From NCBI GenBank assembly GCA_013139755.1, contig WTAG01000483.1, forward strand, positions 1-23,661: DNA of 23,661 nucleotides, written 5' to 3'. The DNA comes from Methylomarinum sp. GTDB taxonomy: Bacteria; Pseudomonadota; Gammaproteobacteria; Methylococcales; Methylomonadaceae. Both the position numbers and the translations under genes were made by a program. Of the stretch, positions 1 to 7,284 are shown piece after piece. The notes below the pieces were generated by a model. The model did no database searches and was not told the origin of the DNA. It worked only from the letters and a program-made list of their open reading frames with translations. Within the stretch, counting starts at the first letter, position 1, and every line of letters starts with the position of its first letter.

Positions 1-815
1 TCTTTTAACTTTTCACGATCAATATCTTTTGATAGGTTTTGTATGACTTCAGTTTTTAATTTCCCCTTTTCTTCAATCGCTAATTGTCTGGATAGTTTTT
101 GAATATTGCCCTTATCATCGACAATGACAACGTTATAACCTCGTCTGGCTTTGGCCAGTTCTAAACCTTCTTCATTAAGCGCATGAATAAAAGCTTTTCC
201 ACTATCGGCGGCGTAGTAAGCTCGGGTTATTTTTTCGCTGTAATCTTGTTTTTGTTCTTGGTGTTTTAATACTTGGCCTTGCTCACGTTTTTTAGCGTTT
301 TCTTCTCGTTTATGGCAATGCATAATATGTTCTTTTTCATACTCTAAAGCCCATGCTTGCAGCTCTCTTTTATCAAAGCTAGGGGTATGAACCCTACCTG
401 TTTCAAGATCAATTAAATTAGCAACAATATGAACATGTTTATGCTCAGTATCATCATGGGCAACCATGTAATATTGATGTGTTGATAATCCTAATCTTTC
501 CAATGTTTTTAGTGCTTGTTCTTGTTGGTGCTGCTGGTCTGGATTTTCTCCATGCGCCCAAGATAATGAATAATGATATACATTTCCTACTTCTGATTTT
601 CTTCCTGCTGCACTGCCACCAAAGTCACGCTTTAAACTGTCCGCATTTTTATCAATATAAGCCATCACCAGTGCAGCTTTTTCTATATCTTGTGTATGCA
701 TATTCCCTGTTTCAGACCACGCCACGCGCTCGGAGGTACTGGCTTTCTTATCATGCATTAGATAAGCCGTTACTCCTTTGAAACTATGGCCACGATTATT
801 AATCTTAGGGATCAC
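1..815 (-). CDS. Relaxase (MobA/VirD2-like), N-terminal part; gene continues across the window ends
   Basis: This is the DNA-nicking relaxase that would start conjugal mobilization at oriT. The reading frame is open from a GTG at 815 to base 1 (271 codons). It begins MIPKINNRGHSFKG, typical of VirD2-like (Pfam MobA/VirD2, probably MOBP) relaxases. Tyr18 in the AYLMHDK segment is the likely nicking tyrosine. The metal-binding histidine triad is H125-K-H127-V-H129. The GTG start lies inside the end of mobC (11-base overlap), which implies translational coupling. The protein continues in the ORF ending at 22628 if the window is circular. Joining after removal of the 7-base terminal duplication gives one 613-aa protein, whereas direct joining meets a stop within a few codons. 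I infer that the gene is intact in the cell and cut only by linearisation. Confidence 0.92.
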   Translation of the reverse strand, partial: MIPKINNRGHSFKGVTAYLMHDKKASTSERVAWSETGNMHTQDIEKAALVMAYIDKNADSLKRDFGGSAAGRKSEVGNVYHYSLSWAHGENPDQQHQQEQALKTLERLGLSTHQYYMVAHDDTEHKHVHIVANLIDLETGRVHTPSFDKRELQAWALEYEKEHIMHCHKREENAKKREQGQVLKHQEQKQDYSEKITRAYYAADSGKAFIHALNEEGLELAKARRGYNVVIVDDKGNIQKLSRQLAIEEKGKLKTEVIQNLSKDIDREKLK

Positions 816-1155
816 ACACTAACCCCATAATTAAGTTATCAATAGTCTCTATGGTTTCTCTTATTTTTTGGCTATCAGCTGTATTATTAATATGGGTTTT
901 TCTGACTAGTTGATTAAGATTATTACCAATAGCAGAAAGCTCTTTAATAGCTTTTGTTTCTAAAACATTATCACGCCGAATGATTAGACAATCTAGCAAC
1001 GCTCGGCGTTGATATTCTGATAATGATAAGCCAGCGAGTGCTGCATTATTTTCAACTTCAAGGCGTTCTTGTTCTGTGCAGCGTGTACGCGGTAAGAAAC
1101 AAGTTCTATTTTGCTTTGGCTCTGGTTTTTCTTGTGCGTCTTTTGGTGATGGCAT
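805..1155 (-). CDS. mobC: MobC-like relaxosome accessory protein
   Basis: This 116-aa protein resembles plasmid MobC proteins, which bind near oriT as ribbon-helix-helix-like accessory factors and help the relaxase melt and nick DNA. The recognisable part is the segment around residues 22-55: RTRCTEQERLEVENNAALAG followed by LSLSEYQRRALLD. A helical tail with regularly spaced hydrophobic residues follows. The gene sits directly upstream of the relaxase and overlaps its GTG start by 11 bases, the normal mobC-relaxase order. The family assignment is strong. The DNA-binding site is not known but is probably in the intergenic region just upstream (1156-1437). Confidence 0.85.
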   Translation of the reverse strand: MPSPKDAQEKPEPKQNRTCFLPRTRCTEQERLEVENNAALAGLSLSEYQRRALLDCLIIRRDNVLETKAIKELSAIGNNLNQLVRKTHINNTADSQKIRETIETIDNLIMGLVCDP

Positions 1156-1189
1156 AAATAAAAACTCTTTATTCTTGAAATTTTTTTAG

Positions 1190-1300
1190 CGAAAGAGGAT
1201 ACAACGGAGAAAAGCGCTAGCGGCTCTCCTTGTCGATGATGGGAAATGTACGTAAAATGCGTAGCGTTTGTAGCTACATTTCCCCATCTCGCTACCCTAT
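1190..1300. other. Candidate oriT region
   Basis: The 282-base gap between divergent mobC and the gene at 1438 holds clustered inverted repeats, as expected for an origin of transfer beside relaxosome genes. GGAGA (1206-1210) pairs with TCTCC (1225-1229). GGGAAATGTA (1241-1250) pairs with TACATTTCCC (1275-1284), and GTAGC (1261-1265) pairs with GCTAC (1273-1277) inside that larger hairpin. I see no motif that fixes the nic site. The call rests on position and structure, not on a recognised oriT family. Confidence 0.5.
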
Positions 1301-1437
1301 CATTACGGACGTTTGATTTTCAATATAGTTCAACTCTTTCTCTCGACTTATCACCCACTTATTTCTTGCACTGGACGCGCATGAATACATTTGCCATAAT
1401 TACAGGGACTTTAAAGCGAATATAAACAGGCTTAGCC

Positions 1438-1743
1438 ATGACTACAGAAAATAAATTGCTTAATAAGCTCATCGAGCGACAAGACAAACTAGCTAAAGAG
1501 ATTAAACAGGCCAAAGCAGCACAAGCTAAAAAAGAAGCGGCTATCTATGCGGATAAATGCCGTATTGTGGGGGCTGCTATCTTAGCTGAACTCCAAAATA
1601 ATGAAAACTTAGGGCTTAGTCTTAATCCGATTATTAATGAGCGTACAACTGCCGCTAAAGATAGAAAATTATTAGGGCTTGCACCACTTCCAAAAAAAGA
1701 TAAAAAGACAGGAAAGGGTGAATCTGCTAAAGCAGATACTTAA
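1438..1743 (+). CDS. Small coiled-coil mobilization protein (TraD/MobC-like)
   Basis: This is a 101-aa, lysine-rich protein. Residues 1-40 form a strongly predicted helix or coiled coil (KLIERQDKLAKEIKQAKAAQ), followed by a short hydrophobic helix (CRIVGAAILAEL) and a basic tail. The pattern resembles the small TraD or mobilization accessory proteins that lie beside relaxases on alphaproteobacterial plasmids. Its divergent position opposite mobC, with the candidate oriT between them, supports a relaxosome role. The ATG is preceded by a modest ACAGG ribosome-binding site. The exact family is uncertain; it is small and low in complexity. Confidence 0.6.
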   Translation: MTTENKLLNKLIERQDKLAKEIKQAKAAQAKKEAAIYADKCRIVGAAILAELQNNENLGLSLNPIINERTTAAKDRKLLGLAPLPKKDKKTGKGESAKADT

Positions 1744-1848
1744 ATTTTAAATGAACTCGCTATCGCGAGTATTAATGATTTTCGCTATTCGCTCAAAACC
1801 TTTTTTTATTTTTTAAATGAGGTCGCTTGCGCTCCCACTTAATTTAAA

Positions 1849-1874
1849 AGGGGCTCATTGCCGCCCCTCTTTTT
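1849..1874 (+). terminator. Intrinsic terminator after the TraD-like gene
   Basis: A perfect 6-bp stem, AGGGGC (1849-1854) with GCCCCT (1863-1868), and an 8-base loop are followed one base later by five T residues (1870-1874). It lies about 105 bases after the stop codon at 1743 and would end that transcript. Confidence 0.7.
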
Positions 1875-1908
1875 GCTCCTCGCAAAAATTCACCCGCTAG
1901 AATATTTA

Positions 1909-1937
1909 TTGAACAATGATATCTATAAAAATATCAT
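1909..1937 (+). promoter_or_regulatory. Promoter with an embedded inverted-repeat operator
   Basis: TTGAAC (1909-1914) and TATCAT (1932-1937) are separated by 17 bases and are close to -35 and -10 consensus. A perfect 7-bp inverted repeat, ATGATAT (1916-1922) and ATATCAT (1931-1937), fills the spacer and covers the -10 box, so a dimeric repressor could block it. Transcription would start near 1944 and meet the terminator ending at 2047. Confidence 0.45.
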
Positions 1938-1943
1938 CTCACC

Positions 1944-2047
1944 TTTTAAAAAATGATGTTACAGTTTAATTGCGTACAGGCTGGAAAGCCGATGGCGTGA
2001 ACGGTGAAAACCACCCTCTAGCCTTTTATTAGGTTAGAGGGTTTTTT
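1944..2047 (+). ncRNA. Candidate small RNA or attenuator leader of about 100 nt
   Basis: A plausible promoter ends at 1937 and a strong intrinsic terminator ends at 2047, with no substantial ORF between them. The segment contains a small hairpin (GGCT/AGCC around 1980-1990) and a possible 15-codon peptide (ATG at 1953, stop at 1998-2000). It could be a trans-acting or antisense plasmid RNA, or an attenuated leader for the Sel1-repeat gene starting at 2107. No known RNA family is recognised. The whole 1744-2106 gap otherwise contains only the terminator at 1849-1874 and AT-rich sequence. Confidence 0.35.
2014..2047 (+). terminator. Strong intrinsic terminator upstream of the Sel1-repeat gene
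   Basis: CCCTCTAGCC (2014-2023) pairs with GGTTAGAGGG (2032-2041), a 10-bp stem with one G-U pair and an 8-base loop, followed by a run of six T residues (2042-2047). It lies 60 bases before the next start codon, so it either ends a short RNA or attenuates entry into the Sel1 gene. Confidence 0.8.
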
Positions 2048-2106
2048 GATTTATTCTCTAAAAAGTAGCATTATGATTAAATATAAATTTATAGCCAAAT
2101 ATTAAA

Positions 2107-3300
2107 ATGTTAGAAAACACTACTACTTATAAGGCTTATCCAGATGAATTCATTACTTTAGATTTATTTACTATTGAAATTAAACAACTCTACACACCAG
2201 AAAAAAAATACATTATAAATCAATACAATTTAGGAATTATATACTTCAAAGGAAAAGAGGTAGAACAAGACTATAAAAAAGCTATAAATTACTTTAAAGA
2301 AGTCGCTGAAGAAGGGTATGAAAACGCACAAAATAATCTAGGGATTATATACATCAATGCACATGGTATAGAACAAGACTATAAAAAAGCTAGAGAGTGG
2401 TTCGAAAAAGCCGCTAAACAAGGAAATGCTAAAGCACAAAATAATCTAGGATGGATGTATGCCACTGCACATGGTGTAGAACAAGATTATAAAAAAGCTA
2501 GAGAGTGGTATGAAAAAGCCGCTAAACAAGGAAATGCTAAAGCACAAAATAATCTAGGATGGATGTATGATAATGCATTCGGTGTAGAACAGGATTATAA
2601 CAAGGCTAGAGAGTGGTATGAAGAAGCCGCTAAACAAGGAAATGAAGCCGCACAAAAAGATCTTAAAAAATTACTTGCAAAATTTGAGGAACAAAAAGCG
2701 CAAATTTGCAAAGAAAACGAAAAAAGTGCTAAAGAAATAGAAAACAAGGAAGAAAGCACCAAACAATTGCAAAATGAACAAACAAATCTAGTTAATAGCT
2801 TTACTTCTCTATCACCAGAAGCACAAGAGCGAGCTATAGAATTTTCAAATCTTAATGAAGATGAGCAAAAATCTTATCTCAGTAGCTTTAATGAGAGCGC
2901 AACACTTAGTGTATTTGATGAATTAAAGAGTAATTACAAGCCATTTCCTGATGATCAAAAAACCACCGTTGATAATATTCAAGCTCACTTAAAACCACAG
3001 CTTAAAGACTACGTTAAGGCATGGGGAGCAAAAGAAGATTTAATCTATCTTGATGATTTAAGAGAAATCGAGCCACTAACAACAAAAATGTATCAGGCAT
3101 TTTATAGAGCGAATAAAAAAGATAGCTCTAGCCCTTTATTATCTGACTTAATTGCTAAACAAACCCAAAAAGTTACAAAAAGATTGAACAGTTTTAAGCC
3201 AACAGATCAAGCAACATACAAAGAGCACAAGCAAAACATGTCCGCAATAAGTAGAAGAGAAAGAAAAGATAATAATACTCTTATAGAAGAGCCAATATAG
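2107..3300 (+). CDS. Sel1-like repeat protein
   Basis: This 397-aa protein carries about four Sel1-like (TPR-related) repeats of 36 aa between residues 37 and 185. The unit is recognisable from EQDYKKAREWYEKAAKQGN and AQNNLGWMY. Sel1 repeats form helical solenoids that bind partner proteins. Residues 190-225 are highly charged and probably a coiled coil, and the C-terminal half is helical and unrecognised. There is no signal peptide or membrane segment, so a cytoplasmic scaffold or host-interaction role is the most that can be inferred. No clear ribosome-binding site precedes the ATG. The middle repeats are almost identical at the DNA level. The gene stands alone between two terminators, separate from the transfer operon. 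Confidence 0.85.
   Translation: MLENTTTYKAYPDEFITLDLFTIEIKQLYTPEKKYIINQYNLGIIYFKGKEVEQDYKKAINYFKEVAEEGYENAQNNLGIIYINAHGIEQDYKKAREWFEKAAKQGNAKAQNNLGWMYATAHGVEQDYKKAREWYEKAAKQGNAKAQNNLGWMYDNAFGVEQDYNKAREWYEEAAKQGNEAAQKDLKKLLAKFEEQKAQICKENEKSAKEIENKEESTKQLQNEQTNLVNSFTSLSPEAQERAIEFSNLNEDEQKSYLSSFNESATLSVFDELKSNYKPFPDDQKTTVDNIQAHLKPQLKDYVKAWGAKEDLIYLDDLREIEPLTTKMYQAFYRANKKDSSSPLLSDLIAKQTQKVTKRLNSFKPTDQATYKEHKQNMSAISRRERKDNNTLIEEPI
2326..2649 (+). repeat. 108-bp in-frame tandem repeats coding for Sel1 units
   Basis: The same landmark (GCACAAAATAATCTAGG or close variants) recurs at 2326, 2434, 2542 and, diverged, 2650, an exact period of 108 bases or 36 codons. The units starting at 2326 and 2434 share long identical stretches including silent positions, which suggests recent duplication and possible copy-number change. 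Confidence 0.9.
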
Positions 3301-3325
3301 GATACAGATATTTTTTAACCAGAAT

Positions 3326-3352
3326 AAAACAAATAATTCCTCTATTTGTTTT
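3326..3352. terminator. Hairpin after the Sel1-repeat gene
   Basis: AAAACAAATA (3326-3335) and TATTTGTTTT (3343-3352) form a perfect 10-bp inverted repeat with a 7-base loop. The T-rich 3' arm lies 25 bases after the stop codon. The stem is AT-rich, so termination may be weak. Confidence 0.5.
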
Positions 3353-3379
3353 GACATATCACCCCGCTTGTTATAAAGT
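3351..3379 (+). promoter_or_regulatory. Putative promoter of the transfer operon
   Basis: A consensus -35 TTGACA (3351-3356) is followed by TAAAGT (3374-3379) at 17 bases, or TATAAA (3372-3377) at 15 bases. It precedes the gene at 3486. A short hairpin, TACCG (3456-3460) with CGGTA (3468-3472), overlaps the first base of the AAGGAG ribosome-binding site (3472-3477) and could modulate translation of that first gene. Confidence 0.45.
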
Positions 3380-3485
3380 TAGTTCCAAGACATCCCAAAA
3401 AGATGATCTTAAACGCAAATGACCACCCTTATTATTTGCCTATTCTTTAAATCAGTACCGTTAAAAGCGGTAAGGAGTTTAGAAA

Positions 3486-3815
3486 ATGTTTCCACCAAAC
3501 CAGCCACAAGCTGGATTTTCTCAAAGCTCGCCCCAACAGAATAATAATTACTATTCTAGTATTACAGGGCTTGCCATCACATGTGCTATAGCTTGCACTT
3601 TGCTTTTAGCCCCTTGGCTCGCAAACTCGACAGAAGGTTTTGCAAGACAATTAATTTTTGATTTCTATGGTAAAGATTTCATAGATATTGGGTTATTTAT
3701 CTGGCAATTACTTTGCTTTTCTTTTGTTTTCTTCATTACACGCGCTTTTGTTGTAGCAATGATTGTTTCTCTAGGCATCGGACTTGCACAACGTTTCCCC
3801 ATGCTAATGGCTTAG
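3486..3815 (+). CDS. Small two-helix membrane protein, first gene of the transfer operon
   Basis: This 109-aa protein has a proline/glutamine/asparagine-rich N-terminus (residues 1-23). Two hydrophobic segments follow, roughly residues 27-45 (ITGLAITCAIACTLLLAPWL) and 67-100. A good AAGGAG ribosome-binding site precedes the ATG. I do not recognise the family. Its place at the head of a tight gene series ending in a VirD4/TraG coupling ATPase makes a transfer-associated inner-membrane role likely. The TAG stop is followed after two bases by the next start. Confidence 0.7.
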   Translation: MFPPNQPQAGFSQSSPQQNNNYYSSITGLAITCAIACTLLLAPWLANSTEGFARQLIFDFYGKDFIDIGLFIWQLLCFSFVFFITRAFVVAMIVSLGIGLAQRFPMLMA

Positions 3816-3817
3816 TT

Positions 3818-4027
3818 GTGGCTTCCACTAAAAAGAAGCCCAATAAAATATTAAAAATATTGGGCTTCGCCTTTAATGTTTGGATAATAATTGTAGGTTT
3901 AATATTAGCCTTTCCATTAAAGAATTTATCACAACGTTATTATAAATATATGTATTCCCAATATGTTCAATATGAACAATTGAGAACCCTTAAAACTAAG
4001 CGGCTACCAAGGACTTATAGCTTTTAA
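3818..4027 (+). CDS. Small single-helix membrane protein
   Basis: A GTG at 3818, two bases after the preceding stop, opens a 69-aa protein. It has a basic N-terminus (ASTKKKPNK), one hydrophobic segment at about residues 15-32 (GFAFNVWIIIVGLILAF) and a tyrosine- and basic-rich tail. The longer frame opening at 3713 overlaps the previous gene by about 100 bases and translates to implausible sequence there, so the GTG start is preferred. There is no obvious ribosome-binding site, which suggests coupling to the upstream gene. The family is not recognised. Confidence 0.55.
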   Translation: MASTKKKPNKILKILGFAFNVWIIIVGLILAFPLKNLSQRYYKYMYSQYVQYEQLRTLKTKRLPRTYSF

Positions 4028-4064
4028 CTGTTCACAGGGAACGTTCATAATAGAGGATAAAAAC

Positions 4065-4295
4065 ATGCGTAGAACACCTACAAAAATCATTGATAAAAGA
4101 GCCGAAAATAGACAAGGTAAATGCTACGGCTTTGCTTTTCTCTTTGGGCTTATCTCTTGGGCTTTATTTGATAATGGAAAGGTAGGAGCTGGCTTTTTAT
4201 TTGCTTTCTTTTCCTTTATTTTATATTGGATAGCTTCAAAAATAAAAACTGTGTTTCATAAAACCTATGAACAAGCCACCTATGTAAAACGCTAG
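4065..4295 (+). CDS. Two-helix membrane protein fused by overlap to the coupling ATPase gene
   Basis: This 76-aa protein has a basic N-terminus (residues 1-18), two transmembrane segments (about 20-37 and 42-59) and a basic cytoplasmic tail. An AGAGGA ribosome-binding site precedes the ATG. Its TAG stop shares one base with the GTG start of the downstream coupling ATPase. VirD4/TraG proteins normally carry two N-terminal membrane helices that the downstream protein lacks. This small protein therefore probably supplies that anchor as a separate chain. No named family is recognised. Confidence 0.7.
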   Translation: MRRTPTKIIDKRAENRQGKCYGFAFLFGLISWALFDNGKVGAGFLFAFFSFILYWIASKIKTVFHKTYEQATYVKR

Positions 4296-5776
4296 TGGAT
4301 TTTTATTCTGATAATCGCCACGGCTCGGCAAATTGGGCAACACAAAGCCAATTACTGGGCGGTGGTTTATATCAAAATAAAGGGATTTTCTTGGGGCTGT
4401 GTCCTTTTACAAATAATTATCTAACACTTGATAGTGATGCTCCTTCTATCCTTATAGGGGGAGCTGGTTCGGGCAAGGGGACAACACAGCTTTTATATAA
4501 TAATTTTTATGATGGTTCGATGTTGATAAATGACCCTAAAGGCGAGATTGGGGCAATAATTGGCAATTATCAAAAAAAATCAGGAAAAGAATTTTATTGT
4601 ATTAATCCTACAGGATTACACACACAAAGCCCGTGGGAGCTTCCACAACATAAAGTTAATCCATTTGATATTTTAAAAATAGGCTCTCTCCACTTGGTAA
4701 GTGATTGTAAACGCATTGCTATGATGCTCATTCCCACTGAAGGGGGTAAATCCTTTTTTATAAAGCGAGCACGGCAATGGATGAGTAATTTATTATTAGC
4801 CTATGCCCTAACCAGCAAAAACCCTACAGTATCAGGTTTTATGCAAGTATTGAATATGATTGAAAATAATCATGTCGATTTTAAAGCCTTAGCTTTGGGC
4901 TTATATGCCACGCTTGGTAATGATGATATTACCCTGACCATGAATGAAATAATCAATAAGCGTAGTGATGCAGGGGCAAGCGGCGAATATAGCGGTGTCA
5001 TATCCACAATAGGAACAGCAATGGATTTTATGACTGATCCGCAATTAAAAACCTTGTTTTCTGGTGCTGATTTTTCTCTTGATATACTTTCACAAACTAA
5101 TCCCGCAGCGGTAGTTGATATTGCTTTTCCTGCTGAAAACTTGAATATCTGGAATAAAGCTTTACGTTTAATTATTGGGGTAGCTATTCTCTACCAATAC
5201 CGTAATCAAAAGAGCAAACCTTTATTTTTGATTGATGAAGCAGCGCAACTTGGGCATTTTGAAGAATTAGAAATGTCTTATACTTATGGCCGTAGCTTTT
5301 ACCGCACAATGGCCATTTTTCAGGATATTGGGCAGATTGAAAAACATTATAATAAAAGTGGTATTCAGACTTTTTTAGGATCAAGCCAAGCTAAAACTTT
5401 TATTGGTATTAGGGATTATGAAACCGCAAAGCTAGTTTCTGAAATGCTCGGAAATCAGACGATAGAGGTTGAAAATCCAATATATGCAGCGAGAGGAAGG
5501 CATGAACGGCAAAAAGCAATCAACAACCTCTTATTTAGCGGTGGTGACCCTTTTCAAGTAGGTATGGAGTTAGGGTATTGGAACAGAGAAGCCAAGCACA
5601 GAGATAAGATAAAACGTCCCTTATTAACCCCAGATGAAATACTCACTATGCCAGAAGATCGTAGTCTGATTTTTTTATCAGGGCTGGGAGTTGATCCTAT
5701 TGCAGCAAATAGAATGCCTTATTTTAAAAATCCAAATATAGCACAATATTTTTTGCCTAACCCTTATCATGTTTAA
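4295..5776 (+). CDS. VirD4/TraG-type coupling ATPase, soluble form
   Basis: This 493-aa protein is a type IV coupling protein that would bring the relaxase-DNA complex to a secretion channel. The family signature HGSANWA appears at residues 9-15. Walker A is GGAGSGKGT (55-63), followed by the usual NDPKGEI motif. Walker B is LFLIDEAAQLG with D314 and E315. Canonical members are longer and have about 100 residues with two membrane helices before HGSA. Here the protein begins almost at that motif, and a two-helix protein precedes it in the operon. The GTG start overlaps the previous stop by one base (TAGTG). No other type IV secretion genes are visible, so the plasmid should be mobilizable rather than self-transmissible. 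Confidence 0.9.
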   Translation: MDFYSDNRHGSANWATQSQLLGGGLYQNKGIFLGLCPFTNNYLTLDSDAPSILIGGAGSGKGTTQLLYNNFYDGSMLINDPKGEIGAIIGNYQKKSGKEFYCINPTGLHTQSPWELPQHKVNPFDILKIGSLHLVSDCKRIAMMLIPTEGGKSFFIKRARQWMSNLLLAYALTSKNPTVSGFMQVLNMIENNHVDFKALALGLYATLGNDDITLTMNEIINKRSDAGASGEYSGVISTIGTAMDFMTDPQLKTLFSGADFSLDILSQTNPAAVVDIAFPAENLNIWNKALRLIIGVAILYQYRNQKSKPLFLIDEAAQLGHFEELEMSYTYGRSFYRTMAIFQDIGQIEKHYNKSGIQTFLGSSQAKTFIGIRDYETAKLVSEMLGNQTIEVENPIYAARGRHERQKAINNLLFSGGDPFQVGMELGYWNREAKHRDKIKRPLLTPDEILTMPEDRSLIFLSGLGVDPIAANRMPYFKNPNIAQYFLPNPYHV

Positions 5777-6111
5777 TTGATATTAGGATGTGCATGATAA
5801 TTAAAATGTGAGGAATAAAATTTACCGATTGTTCGCCTATGCTGACATAGAATCCAGTAATGCAATATATCTGAAAAATTAGGATGACTTGGATTATTTT
5901 GATCAGCTTTTAATACAATCTGGGAACAAAATGAAATGGCCTGATTATGTTTTTCCTGCGTGGGTGTAAAACGCTCAAAAAGCTTCCAATACATTTTTGG
6001 CAAAGTAACACAATAAGCTAATGGGTTTGTAGGACTGTGAAAGGTTCTACTTTCAAAAATATGATGTGGGTGTGTTGCAGGTGTTTCAATAACATATTGC
6101 TTATCAGTCAT
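5773..6111 (-). CDS. Hypothetical protein, histidine- and aromatic-rich
   Basis: This 112-aa reading frame is convergent with the coupling ATPase and overlaps its stop by four bases. The product is rich in His, Phe, Tyr and Pro (for example ETPATHPHHIFESRTFHSP) and has no clear membrane segment or known motif. The translation has a normal amino-acid mix. The ribosome-binding site is poor, so I regard it as probable but unproven. Confidence 0.5.
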   Translation of the reverse strand: MTDKQYVIETPATHPHHIFESRTFHSPTNPLAYCVTLPKMYWKLFERFTPTQEKHNQAISFCSQIVLKADQNNPSHPNFSDILHYWILCQHRRTIGKFYSSHFNYHAHPNIN

Positions 6112-6195
6112 TATTCATTTTGGGCAGAAAACAATAATTAATGCAAGAAAAATCAAACAACGGATATTATTTTTTTAACTTATAACTACTTCAAT

Positions 6196-6624
6196 ATGAC
6201 TATGAATAAATCAACGATTAGTGATGGATTTAATAACAAGTCCCAAGGTCTTGAAGAAAAATTAGAACCCAAATATGATAAGCCTGAACTTGTTTATGAA
6301 ATGCATGATCCTCTAGGAATTGGGGATACAGTAAGACGTAATGAAGCGGAAAAGTTTCAAGCTGAATTATGGATGAGTAACTATCAACAAAGACCAAAAC
6401 TTGACCAACAAGATCCAAACATAAATTTAAGTGATGAATTTAATAAAAATGCAGAAAATATTAATGCTCAGCAAGAAAATAATGAAAGCGTTTCTACTTC
6501 TTCATTTATGAATGAACTAAGTGAAGAATTTCAAAAAAAAGTAGCTGATTATAAACTAGATAATTCAGAAATTAGTAGCGAAAAAGAAAGCAATCAACAA
6601 GATTATGGTTCAACTGATTTGTAA
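6196..6624 (+). CDS. Hypothetical acidic hydrophilic protein
   Basis: This 142-aa protein is rich in Glu, Asn, Gln and Ser and is probably largely disordered. It carries a short internal repeat-like phrase (LSDEFNKN and LSEEFQKK). There are no hydrophobic segments and no recognised domain. It follows the transfer operon in the same direction after a 420-base interval. No strong ribosome-binding site is visible. It could be a small mobilization or host-modulating factor, but nothing in the sequence shows this. Confidence 0.5.
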   Translation: MTMNKSTISDGFNNKSQGLEEKLEPKYDKPELVYEMHDPLGIGDTVRRNEAEKFQAELWMSNYQQRPKLDQQDPNINLSDEFNKNAENINAQQENNESVSTSSFMNELSEEFQKKVADYKLDNSEISSEKESNQQDYGSTDL

Positions 6625-6654
6625 ATATTGGGAAGATAAAAGATTGTATATTAT

Positions 6655-7236
6655 CTATTCCCACATGCTAAGGGCTGCTTTTCGTTCTTCTTGCCCGATA
6701 GCGTCCATGTAGATGAGGGTATTTTCTAAACTGGTATGTCCTAGCCATTTCTGCACTAGACGGGGGTTACGGGTCTTCTCTGCGGCTCTGACACCAAAAC
6801 CATGCCGTAACCCTTTGGCGGTTGCCTGTGTGCCTTCTATTCCTGCTTCTTTCATAATTCGCTTAACTAATTTGTAAGCTTGATTATATTTCCAAGGAAA
6901 TAAAGCCCCTGCCCTTTTCTTAACCCGCTGCGCCTTTCTAATGCCATGTACCAGCTCTAAAGCATCAATGACGTGATCTGGTATAGGTATAGCTCTGAAT
7001 TTAGTCTTATGACGCTGTTTGAGTGTTTTAAATATGATGGTTTTCTCACTTAGGTCGATATTTTCGGCTGTCAAAGCTAAAGCTTCCATTGGACGGCAGC
7101 CCGTATAAGCGAGTACAAGGCAAAAAGTTCTAAGCTCTCCCCTCTCCTGCGCACCTGCAATTTTTAAGAAGCGTTCAAGTTCTTCAAAACTTAAATATTT
7201 GCGTTTTCCATCAATAGTAAAGAGTTCACTAGCCAT
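6655..7236 (-). CDS. Catalytic-domain-only tyrosine recombinase
   Basis: This 193-aa protein is a phage-integrase-family recombinase reduced to the catalytic domain. Visible active-site elements are R48 (TGCRPMEAL), a lysine hairpin (TLKQRHKTK), R144-H145 in KGLRHGF, H167 in WLGHTS and the nucleophile Y176 in LIYMDAIG. The first position of the usual HxLRH box is Lys142. There is no N-terminal arm- or core-binding domain, which these small plasmid forms often lack. The likely role is multimer resolution or cassette integration on the plasmid. No target repeat is recognised beside it. It is divergent from brnT. Confidence 0.85.
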   Translation of the reverse strand: MASELFTIDGKRKYLSFEELERFLKIAGAQERGELRTFCLVLAYTGCRPMEALALTAENIDLSEKTIIFKTLKQRHKTKFRAIPIPDHVIDALELVHGIRKAQRVKKRAGALFPWKYNQAYKLVKRIMKEAGIEGTQATAKGLRHGFGVRAAEKTRNPRLVQKWLGHTSLENTLIYMDAIGQEERKAALSMWE

Positions 7237-7284
7237 CTCTTTACTTTATCAACCTTTTTACTTTTTCTCAATATTGCTTTTTTC

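Noticed and set aside
479..781. Plus-strand frame of 100 aa with a hydrophobic start
   Set aside because: It is antisense to the relaxase region that encodes the histidine triad and conserved N-terminus.
3713..3817. Longer start for the second transfer-operon gene
   Set aside because: The extension lies inside the upstream gene in another frame and gives a cysteine-rich implausible sequence. The GTG at 3818 fits the preceding stop.
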